NCBI RefSeq assembly: GCF_004345825.1
Contig: NZ_SLXM01000002.1
Location: 248,001-312,000 of the forward strand
Origin: Tenacibaculum skagerrakense
Lineage (GTDB): Bacteria > Bacteroidota > Bacteroidia > Flavobacteriales > Flavobacteriaceae
Direction: 5' to 3'
DNA length: 64,000 bases
The notes under the pieces: generated by a model
Told to the model about the DNA's origin: nothing
The model's database searches: none
Seen by the model: only the letters and a program-made list of their open reading frames with translations
Position numbers and translations under genes: made by a program
Shown here: positions 34,126 to 43,517 of the stretch, piece by piece
Layout: each line of letters opens with the position of its first letter
Position numbering within the stretch: position 1 is the stretch's first letter

Positions 34126-36084
34126 ATGGAACACAATTCAACATTTCCAATAAAGAAAAATGAATTAGATATGCTTCGAGACGAAGCTAGTGGATATTTA
34201 AAAAGTATTCAGTGGGAGCAAAGTCAAAGAGCAAAAAATAAAGATAAAGAAGGTAAGGATGAATCAATTTTATTGTTTTTGTCTAGAGCAAATGGTGGAG
34301 GAGCATCAGAGATTACTTCTGTTTCTAAAACAATATTAGCGTTAAAGAAACGATTGTTACCAGATTCAGTAGCGCTTCCAGTATTTTTAAACCAAACGCT
34401 ATATGCAGTTCAAGAAGGATTAACACTGGGAATTTGGATTAAAGATAGTTTTACAGATGCATCAGGATTGTCTGGATTAGCTGAGAGAAGATCTGCTTTA
34501 GATGCAAATGGGAAAAGGGAGTTTGAAAGTAAAATGCAAACAGCTACAGCATTTCAATTATTTGCCACTGCTTATAAAATTTTACACGATTTAAAACCGC
34601 ATGCTTCAGATGATTTATCGGTTATGAAACAGAAGTTTGCAGGTATTCCAGAAGTATCTTTCTTTTCACCTTTAAAAGGAATTTCTTGTTGTCTATTTTA
34701 TTATGATAAGTATTTATCACATCCTGAAATTATCAGCTCTGATAAAGATGTAATTGATTTTACAGTTGTGTATTTTGAGGCTTTAATTGATGAAATTAAC
34801 CTTAGAAAAAGTAGTTTAGAATACACAGAAACTATAACGGATAGAACTTACAAACTTGAAAACTCAGATTTTGCAGTTTCTGGTTGGGAAAATACCTTTA
34901 GCGGAACAGCAAAAAGCGTTGAGTTTAATAAAATTCAGTTTGAGCAGATAGTCGGAAATAAAGATGCAAAACACTTTGCGCGTCGTTTAACGGAGCGTAT
35001 GTTAAGCTACGATTTTGATGCTCAAAAGAATCCATTTCAAGAATTAGGTGGATTTATGCCTGTTTTTATGGGATATGGTATTCCTGGAACTGGAAAGAGT
35101 ATGTTAATTGCTGCTATTGCAACACGTTTGAAAGAGCATTCTGATAATTTAGATATTCCGTTCTTATTTCATCCAATGCCAGATACGCTAATTTCGACTT
35201 TTCAAGGTGGTTCAGCAGAAAAAATGGTTGAATGGATGAAGCCAATGCAAGATCCGACAAAATTAATTTTTGCACCAATTGATGATGCTGAAAATAACTT
35301 ACAAGAACGAACTGCTCAAGGTGTTTCGGCAGGTGTAAAAGAAGTAATAGGTGTTTTCTTGCGTTATACGGAAGGAGCTTACGCTGTAAATTATGGAAAT
35401 AGTTCAATCGGGTTGTTTACAAACCTTCCTGAAATGTTAGATAAAGCAGTAATTTCTCGTGTGCAAGGTAGATTTAAAATCGATGGAGCAAGAACTGAAA
35501 ATGACTTTTTAGATCAAGATTATATTTGGTGGAAGAAGTTCCAAAAAACAATGCCTGACTTCGTAAACATGTCAGATCCTTCTAGTTATAATTATTTAGC
35601 AGATCAAGGATTTGTAAAAAGTATGGGTGATGTTCTAAGCAGTATTGAAAAACCAACAGAAGAACGTGTTCATGAAGTTTATGATCGAGTTGAAAAACAG
35701 TTTAAGTCAAATGAACATATGTTTTTTGCAAGTTTATACAAAGAGATGCAAAAAACATTTCCTTTCTTTTCTTCTAGAGATGTCCGAAATATTCAATCGG
35801 CAATTTCTTTGCGTTTAACAGATTTTGATTTAGAGCAAGATTGGTTTGAGAATCCTGAGGTTTATTTCAAAAAGGATTATGAAACCAAATTTAATATGTT
35901 GCAAGAATTAATGAAAGCAAACATGAAAGGACTGAATTTCTCTGAAATTAGAAGGCAAGAAGTAGTTCGTTATCTTGATAATGTTGCAACAATTGCAGAT
36001 ACGGACTTTAAACGTAAAGTGGACGCTCGTATCAATCAGATGAATATTGAACTAGAAGCGAGAGAACAGTTTGATAAAAGATAA
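34126..36084 (+). CDS. AAA+ ATPase of a conserved uncharacterised cluster
   Basis: 652 residues. The long N-terminal part (about 1-290) is helical and unrecognised. The AAA+ core starts near 295: Walker A GYGIPGTGKS (316-325), a Walker-B-like IFAPIDDAEN with Asp386/Asp387, a sensor region GLFTNLPEML and an arginine-finger-like ISRVQGRF. The C-terminal helices end in a charged tail. The paired Asp in Walker B fits an active ATPase. It is the only recognisable enzyme of the 31-40.6 kb cluster and is probably its motor or chaperone. Confidence 0.75.
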   Translation: MEHNSTFPIKKNELDMLRDEASGYLKSIQWEQSQRAKNKDKEGKDESILLFLSRANGGGASEITSVSKTILALKKRLLPDSVALPVFLNQTLYAVQEGLTLGIWIKDSFTDASGLSGLAERRSALDANGKREFESKMQTATAFQLFATAYKILHDLKPHASDDLSVMKQKFAGIPEVSFFSPLKGISCCLFYYDKYLSHPEIISSDKDVIDFTVVYFEALIDEINLRKSSLEYTETITDRTYKLENSDFAVSGWENTFSGTAKSVEFNKIQFEQIVGNKDAKHFARRLTERMLSYDFDAQKNPFQELGGFMPVFMGYGIPGTGKSMLIAAIATRLKEHSDNLDIPFLFHPMPDTLISTFQGGSAEKMVEWMKPMQDPTKLIFAPIDDAENNLQERTAQGVSAGVKEVIGVFLRYTEGAYAVNYGNSSIGLFTNLPEMLDKAVISRVQGRFKIDGARTENDFLDQDYIWWKKFQKTMPDFVNMSDPSSYNYLADQGFVKSMGDVLSSIEKPTEERVHEVYDRVEKQFKSNEHMFFASLYKEMQKTFPFFSSRDVRNIQSAISLRLTDFDLEQDWFENPEVYFKKDYETKFNMLQELMKANMKGLNFSEIRRQEVVRYLDNVATIADTDFKRKVDARINQMNIELEAREQFDKR

Positions 36085-36146
36085 AAGATTTAAAGTCTGA
36101 GGTTTGTTTATATAAAAAACTTTAGATTTTTAATTTTAAACTAAAT

Positions 36147-37382
36147 ATGCAAAGACTTAAAGAAGCAGATTTATATAAAGGAGAATTAATACCAATTAGT
36201 GGTAAATTGGTTGAACGTTATAATAAATGTTTGACTAAGCTTGGTTTTACTGAAACGAAGTTAACCTCGTTTTTTATTGATGGCATTGGATGGAGTCCTG
36301 AAGTTGCAGAGGAAAAAGGAGAAATACATTATTTAAATCATGGAGATGCGAATCCACATTGCATTGTCATTACACCTTTGCAAAAGGGATTGCCAATTTA
36401 TAATCCGTTTCATTCGTTCGACAAAGAGTTAATGAAATTGGTTTTTAAAAAACATCAACAACAAATTGAAAATATAACGAGAGATTCCGCTATTTGTGTT
36501 GATTTTGACCAAGATATTGACGTGTTTTATGAACCGCTAGATGTATTAAAATACAAAAATATTACTGTAAAATTTAGATTGGTTGATGATTTAGATAAAG
36601 CAAAAGAAGAACAATTACAACTCATTGAATTGTTTAGAAAAGATAATAATTTTATTGATGAAACCATTCATCAACAGTTATTAGATTCTGCTAATACATA
36701 TGGTGATTTAAGAGAACGAGAGGTACGTCTTGAAAATATTATCTATGAAACAGAATCTTTTTACACTGAAGCTTTTGGAGGGATTTATGTACTAAAAAGT
36801 TTCTTGTCTCCCATTTTGGTTTTTGAAGATATGGAAGTTTACAGAGAAGTTATTAATGACACCTCTAACGATGTGTTTATGTATCATATTTCTCATGAAG
36901 AATTAATTGAAAGACTAACTTCTCATCTAATGATTGAATGTGATGTAGATTCTGAAATTACGTTGCAACGTTATGACCGAATAAAAAAGTTTGTTTTATC
37001 AGAATACATAGATAGCGAAACTCATTCTGTAAAAGATGTCTTAAATGATTCGATGTTATTTAAAGGCTATTTGAATAAGATTGATATTACTGCTCGAAAA
37101 AGAGTGATGGGATTAGATCGTTATTTAGAGAAAAAGAAATCAGATCCTAAAACCAAAGTAAGCGATTTTGTAGATAGAGATATTCTTGTGGCATTACACA
37201 GTCCTCATTCATCATTAGGGCCTAACGAACAAGATTTGGTATGGAAACTTTTGGTGAGCATATCACCTAAAGATGTATTATTTTTATACTGGTACGATAA
37301 AGAAATTTTTTACAACTTATACCAAACCTGGAATAGTTCGTTAAAAGATTGGGTAATAGAAACTATTAAGAAAAACATATAA
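36147..37382 (+). CDS. 411-residue protein, possibly DUF6638-type
   Basis: Starts MQRLKEADLYKGELIPISG and contains FFIDGIGWSPEVAEEKGEIHYLNHGDANPHCIVITP, then YNPFHSFDKELMKLVF, repeated acidic helices and GLDRYLEKKKSDPKTKVSDFVDRD. From memory it resembles what Bacteroidota annotations call DUF6638, but I could not verify that. No signal peptide or membrane helix. It follows the AAA+ gene and precedes a small membrane protein by three bases, so a functional link is likely. Function unknown. Confidence 0.55.
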   Translation: MQRLKEADLYKGELIPISGKLVERYNKCLTKLGFTETKLTSFFIDGIGWSPEVAEEKGEIHYLNHGDANPHCIVITPLQKGLPIYNPFHSFDKELMKLVFKKHQQQIENITRDSAICVDFDQDIDVFYEPLDVLKYKNITVKFRLVDDLDKAKEEQLQLIELFRKDNNFIDETIHQQLLDSANTYGDLREREVRLENIIYETESFYTEAFGGIYVLKSFLSPILVFEDMEVYREVINDTSNDVFMYHISHEELIERLTSHLMIECDVDSEITLQRYDRIKKFVLSEYIDSETHSVKDVLNDSMLFKGYLNKIDITARKRVMGLDRYLEKKKSDPKTKVSDFVDRDILVALHSPHSSLGPNEQDLVWKLLVSISPKDVLFLYWYDKEIFYNLYQTWNSSLKDWVIETIKKNI

Positions 37383-37384
37383 CC

Positions 37385-37906
37385 ATGACTCTAGAATTAA
37401 TACTTTTTGTAGCAGCAATATTATTTGGAATAGTATTGTATTGGAGAGAATCCAACGGAAATAAATTGTATCGTGTTTTCAATAAAATAATGTACTCCAA
37501 AGAGTTACAAATGAAAGAAACAGATACTAAAGGTTTTGTATATCAGCAATCTTTTATGTTGCGTTTAGTTTTTATAACTTCTTTGTTTTTAGTAGGAATT
37601 ATAATTGCTCAATTCATGCTTCCTATTAGTGTTACAACCGTTTCTTTATTTATGTCAATGATTGTAGGAACTATTGTCGGAACCTATGTTGCCGGTTTTA
37701 TATTTAAATCAGGAGAAATTATTGAAGAACGCTCAGATTCTTTAGGGGATATTGTTAAGGAAACAATAGACAAAGGAAAAGACTTTATCGAGGAGTTAAA
37801 ATCAGAAAAGAAGGAAGAAATTGTAGAGGAAGTAAAAAAGGAAGAAGCTCCTAAAGAAGATCAAAAAAGCGCAAGAGAACGTTTAAAAGACAAAGGACTA
37901 TTATAA
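37385..37906 (+). CDS. small membrane protein of the AAA+ cluster
   Basis: 173 residues. An N-terminal hydrophobic segment (LELILFVAAILFGIVLYW) and two further helices (about 58-100, LVFITSLFLVGIIIAQFM and VTTVSLFMSMIVGTIVGTYVAGFIF), then a cytoplasmic tail rich in Glu and Lys with coiled-coil character ending RERLKDKGLL. No family recognised. Two bases separate it from the 411-residue gene, so it is co-translated with it. It could anchor the AAA+ complex to the membrane. Confidence 0.65.
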   Translation: MTLELILFVAAILFGIVLYWRESNGNKLYRVFNKIMYSKELQMKETDTKGFVYQQSFMLRLVFITSLFLVGIIIAQFMLPISVTTVSLFMSMIVGTIVGTYVAGFIFKSGEIIEERSDSLGDIVKETIDKGKDFIEELKSEKKEEIVEEVKKEEAPKEDQKSARERLKDKGLL

Positions 37907-37918
37907 AGTTAAAAATAG

Positions 37919-38500
37919 ATGAAGCATAGTATATATTTAGTTTTAGTGTCTATTTTGGTCATCATATCTTGTAAAGAAAAGACCGAAGCATCTACAGAGA
38001 TTAGTCCAATAAAGTCGCAAAAAGAAATTATTAATACTGTAAAAGAAAGAACAAAAGATTCGATAGTAATTACATACTTTCCAAAAGAGAAAGATACATT
38101 TAAGTTAGATACCTTAATTTCTAAAAATAATATCCGTATTGTTTTAATTGATACTTATATACCAGATTCTTATGTTATTGATTCTTTTGAGGTAGAAAAG
38201 GGATTAGTATACGAACATAGATACCGTAATGCAAAAACTGATGTTCAAATTTTCAAGGATGAAAAAAAATTAGTGGATACTAGTTTTGTAAAAGAAAGTT
38301 TCCTAAACGAGACAAATAAAGAATTAATCAAAGCAGGTAATTTACATGGTATATGGATTAAAAAAGTAAATAACAACATTATTGATTTCTTTGGCTCAAT
38401 TTGTAAGCCAGATACAGATTGGTGTTATGATTTTTACCATACGTATGATTTGAATGAAGATAAATTTGTTACCAAGGAATATATTGATCCAGAAGAATAA
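37919..38500 (+). CDS. lipoprotein of the AAA+ cluster
   Basis: 193 residues with a lipoprotein signal ending IISC (Cys19). The mature part is Lys/Glu-rich and then beta-rich; DTLISKNNIRIVLIDTYIPDS and IIDFFGSICKPDTDWCYDFYHTY carry two further Cys (CKPDTDWC), which could form a disulfide. No known domain. It lies 12 bases after the small membrane protein and 53 bases before the 567-residue gene. Confidence 0.6.
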   Translation: MKHSIYLVLVSILVIISCKEKTEASTEISPIKSQKEIINTVKERTKDSIVITYFPKEKDTFKLDTLISKNNIRIVLIDTYIPDSYVIDSFEVEKGLVYEHRYRNAKTDVQIFKDEKKLVDTSFVKESFLNETNKELIKAGNLHGIWIKKVNNNIIDFFGSICKPDTDWCYDFYHTYDLNEDKFVTKEYIDPEE

Positions 38501-38553
38501 AAAATTACAAAAGAATTTCTTGTTAATTGAAAGAACAACCAAAAACTTAAAAA

Positions 38554-40257
38554 ATGATTAAAAACTATTGGAACAAAGGAGGGAAGCAAAAGTTTGTAGT
38601 AATCTTTTGGATGACTGTTTTACTCTTAGCACTTTTTATTCTTAGAGATGATTATCAACCTGCATTATTGTTTGTTAGAAAATATATCTTCATCATTTTA
38701 CTATGTTTTAGCGTGTTGTTTTTTGGTTTACGAAAATTTAGAAGAACAGCAAGTACAGGAGGTCGTTTACTTACTCTTTTCGGAATCGTTTTGTTTTTAG
38801 GCGGATTATATTTTATCGGATGGCATTTAAAAATGTACGATTACGTAAAAACGTACAATGTATTCAATAGCTTAAATCGTGTTGAAATAAATGAGTTGCC
38901 GTTAACGCGTAACGAACGTATTCAACCATTAATGAACATCTTTTCAATGGCAAATGAATCGGTAGGAGAAACCAAAGATGTTTCACTTCCGCATTTAGTT
39001 AGAATCGATTCTATTAATAAATGGACAATGGCCATTCAGCCAACAGAAAAATATGCTTGGCAGGGTATGACGGATAATACAGAAGAGGTTTTTGCAGTGT
39101 CAAGTACAACTCCGTTTCCAAGGTTTTCAAGTGAAAACAGAATTCCAGTTACATTCTCCATAGGTGAATCTTTAAAATTTAGCAGAAATACGTACAATGC
39201 AGTTGTGCAGCGTTTCAATATTTTTCAATTGTTTAATTTGGAACCAAGCGATACCTATTACATGAAAAATGATAAAGGTGCTTGGGTTCAGGTGGTGAGT
39301 TTGATTAAATGGAAAGGTTTCTTTTTTCCATATCCAAGTTTCGGAGGAGTAATGGTTATTGAAAATGGAGCGCACGATTTTAACGATTATATCGAGCGTA
39401 TTTTAATTGGAAAAGGAACGTATATTTCTCCTGAAGAAATGCGCAATTATCCGTATTTAACGCGTCAAAATACCTTAGCTGAAAAAGTTTCTCGCTTACA
39501 AGCAGAATCGTTAAAATTTATTGGTGGTTTTAGCGATCCGTTACCTTGGAATATGGAAACGGCGGTTAAAATTCCAGATTTACCAGATGACCAAAATCAA
39601 CAACCTTTTGTTACCGATTTTGATTTTTCGGATACCAAATCGGATGCTTACACAGGATTGTACCATTGGTTTGGTTTAGAGCCAGTAGGAGAGGAAAGAA
39701 CAAGTTTAACTTTTAGCGTTTTTATACCTGCTGATGGAACGGATAAGTTATATTATTACGATCATGCTACTAAAAAGCAAGGATATGCAGGGGTTTCGGC
39801 AATGCCTTTAAAAGTAATTGAATCTCGAAAAGAGTTTGATTGGTCGGTTAATAAGCCAGTTGAATTTAGACCTTATATAAAAGAAATAGCAGGAAGAAAG
39901 CGTATGTTTTTCTTGAGTACGATTTCTGCTATTCGAGATGAATCAAGTAAGTTTGATGGTTCTGCAACACCTGACTTAGCTTTAATTGATAGTGAATATC
40001 GTGATGTAGTTTGGATTGATGCAAAACACCCGAGTGAGTGGAATGTAAAAGTATTTGAACAGTTGGGAGAAGCTTGGAAAGAAAGTGAAACTACCAACGA
40101 TTACTTTAAAATCAATCCTAACGTGTTTAAAGACCAACAAAAAGCGGTTTTAGATTCAATTAATATAAAATTGAGTGAAAATAAGAATGAAAAAGTGATA
40201 GAAGAACTTCAAAAAAAGATTGATTCTATTAAGGCGTTGGAAGAGAATAAAAATTAA
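38554..40257 (+). CDS. 567-residue membrane-anchored protein of unknown function
   Basis: Three hydrophobic segments near the N-terminus (about 14-32, 42-60 and 72-93), then a long soluble part likely facing the periplasm or cytoplasm, mostly beta (RNERIQPLMNIFSMANESVG, FPYPSFGGVMVIE, SDAYTGLYHWFGLEPVG) and ending in a Lys/Glu coiled coil (SENKNEKVIEELQKKIDS). No family recognised; residues PDLALIDSEYRDVVW form a distinctive block. Largest protein of the cluster apart from the AAA+ ATPase. Candidates for a role are membrane stress or envelope maintenance, but nothing proves one. Confidence 0.6.
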   Translation: MIKNYWNKGGKQKFVVIFWMTVLLLALFILRDDYQPALLFVRKYIFIILLCFSVLFFGLRKFRRTASTGGRLLTLFGIVLFLGGLYFIGWHLKMYDYVKTYNVFNSLNRVEINELPLTRNERIQPLMNIFSMANESVGETKDVSLPHLVRIDSINKWTMAIQPTEKYAWQGMTDNTEEVFAVSSTTPFPRFSSENRIPVTFSIGESLKFSRNTYNAVVQRFNIFQLFNLEPSDTYYMKNDKGAWVQVVSLIKWKGFFFPYPSFGGVMVIENGAHDFNDYIERILIGKGTYISPEEMRNYPYLTRQNTLAEKVSRLQAESLKFIGGFSDPLPWNMETAVKIPDLPDDQNQQPFVTDFDFSDTKSDAYTGLYHWFGLEPVGEERTSLTFSVFIPADGTDKLYYYDHATKKQGYAGVSAMPLKVIESRKEFDWSVNKPVEFRPYIKEIAGRKRMFFLSTISAIRDESSKFDGSATPDLALIDSEYRDVVWIDAKHPSEWNVKVFEQLGEAWKESETTNDYFKINPNVFKDQQKAVLDSINIKLSENKNEKVIEELQKKIDSIKALEENKN

Positions 40258-40275
40258 TAATAAATATAATTGTCT

Positions 40276-40635
40276 ATGACCTGGGCATTACTATTATTTG
40301 TTTTGATAGGATTGTTTACTTCAATTTATTCAAAAATACAATTTCTTAAAAATAGAAAAGGATGTGAAAAAATAGAAGCAGAAGTTGTAAGCTATAAAAA
40401 GGAAAGAGGCGGAATGAGAAATGATTACACAACTTTTCATTATCCCTATGTAAAAATAGAATATGAGCCAGGTGAATATATTCTTGTCAAATTAAGGTAT
40501 GCCAATAATATAACTAAACCGTTTTCTATTGGAGAAAAAGTGAATGTGTTTTGGTATTACGATGATTTATTATATTGGGATACTTATGAGAAAGGGATTT
40601 ATAAATATTTGCCAAATTCATGGAATATTTTTTAA
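40276..40635 (+). CDS. DUF3592-like membrane protein
   Basis: 119 residues from ATG 40276 (a TTG at 40270 is possible but less likely). One N-terminal transmembrane helix (about 4-20), then a soluble beta domain with EAEVVSYKKERGGMRNDYTTFHYPYVKIEY and IGEKVNVFWYYDDLLYWD, which fits DUF3592. Function unknown. Last gene of the run; its stop overlaps by four bases the stop of the convergent EamA gene. Confidence 0.6.
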   Translation: MTWALLLFVLIGLFTSIYSKIQFLKNRKGCEKIEAEVVSYKKERGGMRNDYTTFHYPYVKIEYEPGEYILVKLRYANNITKPFSIGEKVNVFWYYDDLLYWDTYEKGIYKYLPNSWNIF

Positions 40636-41531
40636 GAATATAAAATCAACGCTACACCAATCATAATTCCGGCTAGCGGCACTAATTTCTTTCGTTTGTT
40701 TTTCTCTTTAAATAAAATACCACCGAGAATAACAGCAATAATTAACTGACTTCTTTTTATGGCAGATAATAGCATGATTAACGATTCTGGATCTTGTAAT
40801 GCTTTAAAATAAAAGTAATCTGCTAATTGTAGTAAAATTCCAACTGCAGGAATAGACCATCGCCATTTAAAAGCTTTACGTTTTTCAATTTTTGGAAACC
40901 AAATAACACTCAGAATAACTAAAAGAATCAGAATACAATAAAAGCAAAACCAAAATTGTAAGGTTTGCGGATTCAAACTAATTTTCTGAATTAAAAACTT
41001 ATCGTATAAACCACTCGAAGCTCCTAAAAAAGTTGCAGCTATAATGGCATAAATCCACTTGTTACTTTTAAAGACTATTCCCTCTTTTTTTCCAACTTGA
41101 GAATATAAATACACAGAAAAAATAATTAGAAAGAAACCAATCCATTGATATAAACTTGGTCTTTCTTGATAAATAAACATCGCTCCTAAAAATGTAAAAA
41201 AGGGTCCGCCAGAACGAATTGGAGCAACAATAGTCAGTGGTAAATGTTTTAAAGCTTGGTATGCTAAAATCCAAGAAGCACACATAATCATCGACTTTAT
41301 AAATATAAAACCATGTTTTTCTAGTGGAATATCCTGAATGATAAATCCTGCTTTTCGGGTTGCCTCAGGAAAGAAATGAGAACCAATGTAAAAAGGTAAT
41401 AAAAGTAAAAGTCCACTAATTAGTGTACCTAAAAGTACTGGATATACTTCATTGTCTTTTACAGCATGCTTTTTACATAAATTGTGTAAACCTAAAAATA
41501 ATGCAGCCAAAAGGCCTAAATACATCCACAT
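40632..41531 (-). CDS. EamA/DMT-family transporter
   Basis: 299 residues with about ten hydrophobic helices in two repeats, typical of DMT permeases. EamA-type features are PIRSGGPFFTFLGAMFIYQERPSLYQWIGFFLIIFSVYLYS and the second repeat ending LSAIKRSQLIIAVILGGILFKEKNKRKKLVPLAGIMIGVALIL. Substrate cannot be told. It is convergent with the AAA+ cluster and shares four bases with it; no terminator is seen between them. Confidence 0.85.
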   Translation of the reverse strand: MWMYLGLLAALFLGLHNLCKKHAVKDNEVYPVLLGTLISGLLLLLPFYIGSHFFPEATRKAGFIIQDIPLEKHGFIFIKSMIMCASWILAYQALKHLPLTIVAPIRSGGPFFTFLGAMFIYQERPSLYQWIGFFLIIFSVYLYSQVGKKEGIVFKSNKWIYAIIAATFLGASSGLYDKFLIQKISLNPQTLQFWFCFYCILILLVILSVIWFPKIEKRKAFKWRWSIPAVGILLQLADYFYFKALQDPESLIMLLSAIKRSQLIIAVILGGILFKEKNKRKKLVPLAGIMIGVALILYS

Positions 41532-41632
41532 AAGTATTGCTTTTTTGTTTTAAAAGCTGCAAAACTAATTAATACAAATGATTTAGACCTTGTTGTTTAA
41601 TGATTGTCTTTAATATGAAAGTAATAAACATC

Positions 41633-41653
41633 AACCTGAACTTATTTCAGGTT
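41633..41653. repeat. single REP-like palindrome
   Basis: AACCTGAA / TTCAGGTT with loop CTTAT, in the same CTGAA...TTCAG style as the pair at 45252. It lies between the EamA gene and the MarR-GNAT gene. Confidence 0.5.
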
Positions 41654-41667
41654 CTCATTTACGTAGC

Positions 41668-42621
41668 TTACAATCCTTTATAAACCATTTTAATATCACT
41701 GCGTTTATATGGAGAGTTATTTTCTAATTGTACTTCTACAAAACCAAATTTTCTATAGATATAGATTGCATTTTCTAATTTAGTGTTCGAGTAGAGTAGT
41801 AGCTTGTTGAACTTATTTTCTTTGGCAAAATCAATACATTTTGTCATTAATTGTTGACCAATTTTATAACCACGATGTTTAGGCGAAACAGCCATTTTTG
41901 TTAACTCAAAAGTTCCATTGTCATCTAAAGGCATTAAGGCAACTGTTCCAACCACCTCGTCATTTAATTTAGCAAAGAATATATATCCACCTTTGTCAAT
42001 AATATACTTTTGGGGTTTGCTTAAAACTTCTTCATCAAAAGGCTCCACATAAAAGTATGTTTTCAACCATTCAATATTTAATTCATAAAAATATTGAGCA
42101 TATTCAGGATTGTATCCTGTAATTTCTAGCTGTTTTTTGTTGTTTAACGTGTAATGTTCCATAATAGCATCACTAAAATTCTGTTGAGTAAATTTTTTTT
42201 CTAGTTTATTGATGTGTTCGATTAATGAATCCGATTTAATTTGAGTGTAATCTTTAATGGTATGTTCTATACTTTCCCAAAGTGGTTGAATATCTTCAAC
42301 TAGTTGAATTCCTTTTTTGGAAAGAGAAATGAGTTTTTTACGCTTGTCTTCTTTGTCTGATTTTAAACGAATCAATCCTTTTTTAGCTAATTTGTTAATT
42401 GCTTGAGTAGTTGCTGGCTGAGATGTTTGTAAACTCTGATTGATTTCTGTATTCGTAACTTCCTTTTTATGTAGTATTACTTTCAAGGTAGGAAATAGAT
42501 ATGGGTCAAAATCAAACCCTAAAGTATCATAGACAATCTGAGTTTCTTTCATCATATATTCACTTAATCTTTTAAGACGAGATCCTATTCCAACTTCTCC
42601 AATTCCTTGTAAAGCATCCAT
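41668..42621 (-). CDS. MarR-type regulator fused to GNAT acetyltransferase
   Basis: 317 residues. Residues about 10-150 form a MarR winged helix (QSLQTSQPATTQAINKLAKKGLIRLKSDKEDKRKK); residues 165-317 a GNAT domain with the acetyl-CoA loop KHRGYKIGQQLM and KLLLYSNTKLENAIYIYRKFGF. Such fusions are known in Bacteroidota; the acetyl acceptor is not. It is divergent from the DoxX/OsmC operon and is the likely regulator of it through the 42640 palindrome, possibly sensing thiol or electrophile stress. Confidence 0.88.
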   Translation of the reverse strand: MDALQGIGEVGIGSRLKRLSEYMMKETQIVYDTLGFDFDPYLFPTLKVILHKKEVTNTEINQSLQTSQPATTQAINKLAKKGLIRLKSDKEDKRKKLISLSKKGIQLVEDIQPLWESIEHTIKDYTQIKSDSLIEHINKLEKKFTQQNFSDAIMEHYTLNNKKQLEITGYNPEYAQYFYELNIEWLKTYFYVEPFDEEVLSKPQKYIIDKGGYIFFAKLNDEVVGTVALMPLDDNGTFELTKMAVSPKHRGYKIGQQLMTKCIDFAKENKFNKLLLYSNTKLENAIYIYRKFGFVEVQLENNSPYKRSDIKMVYKGL

Positions 42622-42639
42622 ATTTAAATTCTTATTTAT

Positions 42640-42651
42640 ATAAGTACTTAT
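42640..42651. promoter_or_regulatory. candidate MarR operator
   Basis: Perfect palindrome ATAAGTACTTAT, 18 bases upstream of the MarR-GNAT ATG and 64 bases before the -33 element of the divergent operon. Confidence 0.35.
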
Positions 42652-42714
42652 GCAAATTTATAAATTTAATTTAAATAAATGTAAAATAAATTATATTCCA
42701 TAAATTTATATTCC

Positions 42715-42745
42715 TTGGAAAATAATTTAAAATTTAGTAACTTTG
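42715..42745 (+). promoter_or_regulatory. promoter of the DoxX-OsmC operon
   Basis: TTG (42715-42717), a 20-base spacer and TAACTTTG (42738-42745), matching the Bacteroidota consensus. The ATG follows 24 bases later. Confidence 0.6.
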
Positions 42746-42769
42746 TATAGAAATTAAATAACCTTAATC

Positions 42770-43126
42770 ATGAATAAAAATAAAATCATCTATTACGCAG
42801 CTACTGGATTGTTAACAGCACTTATGCTGTTTTCTGTTAGTATGTATCTTTTTAATAATGCTGAAATTGTAAAAGCTTTTGAAACAATGGGGTATCCTAG
42901 TTATTTAGTGTATCCTTTAGCTACCGCAAAAGTTTTAGGTTTAATTACTATCTGGTTTATAGCGAACAAATCATTAAAAGAATGGGCATATGCTGGATTC
43001 TTTTTTAATACGTTACTTGCTTTTTTTGCACATGTAATGATTGGAGATGGACAACAAATGGGAGCGTTAATAGGATTTATTTTAGTGATTATTTCATACA
43101 CTTTTAGTAAGAAAATAAATGAATAA
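42770..43126 (+). CDS. DoxX-like membrane protein
   Basis: 118 residues with four hydrophobic helices (ATGLLTALMLFSVSMYLF, LVYPLATAKVLGLITIWFIA and so on), matching DoxX-like small proteins that partner thiol/quinone reductions. The C-terminus overlaps the next start by eight bases (43119-43126). First gene of the thiol/redox operon. Confidence 0.8.
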   Translation: MNKNKIIYYAATGLLTALMLFSVSMYLFNNAEIVKAFETMGYPSYLVYPLATAKVLGLITIWFIANKSLKEWAYAGFFFNTLLAFFAHVMIGDGQQMGALIGFILVIISYTFSKKINE

Positions 43127-43517
43127 AGCATCAATAAAATTATCGACAAGAGATTACATGACTGAAGCTAAAATGAGAAATCATTTTGAAGTAATCGACG
43201 AACCAGTTACTGTTGGAGGAGATGACAATGGAGCAACACCGGTTGAACATTTATTGTCTGCATTAGGCAGTTGTGTTGCAATTACTTTACGCATGTATTC
43301 ACAACGTAAAGGTTGGGATTTAGGAAAAATATCTGTAGATATTACTCAAAAGAATGTTCAAACGCAAAATGGAGTTTCTCAAGTTTTTGTAGAAGATATT
43401 TCTTTTGAAAAAGAACCAACAGACGAACAAAAAAAGAGACTTAAAGAAATAGCAGGAAAATGTCCTGTTGCCAAAATAATAAAAGGAGAAAATTTAATAG
43501 AAAGTAATATAATATGA
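43119..43517 (+). CDS. OsmC-family peroxiredoxin-like protein
   Basis: 132 residues. The catalytic pattern is intact: LLSALGSCVAITLRMYSQRKGW (first Cys) and KEIAGKCPVAKII (second Cys), typical of OsmC/Ohr-type hydroperoxide reductases. Middle gene of the redox operon, translationally coupled to DoxX on one side and to the FMN reductase (ATGA overlap) on the other. Confidence 0.88.
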   Translation: MNKASIKLSTRDYMTEAKMRNHFEVIDEPVTVGGDDNGATPVEHLLSALGSCVAITLRMYSQRKGWDLGKISVDITQKNVQTQNGVSQVFVEDISFEKEPTDEQKKRLKEIAGKCPVAKIIKGENLIESNII

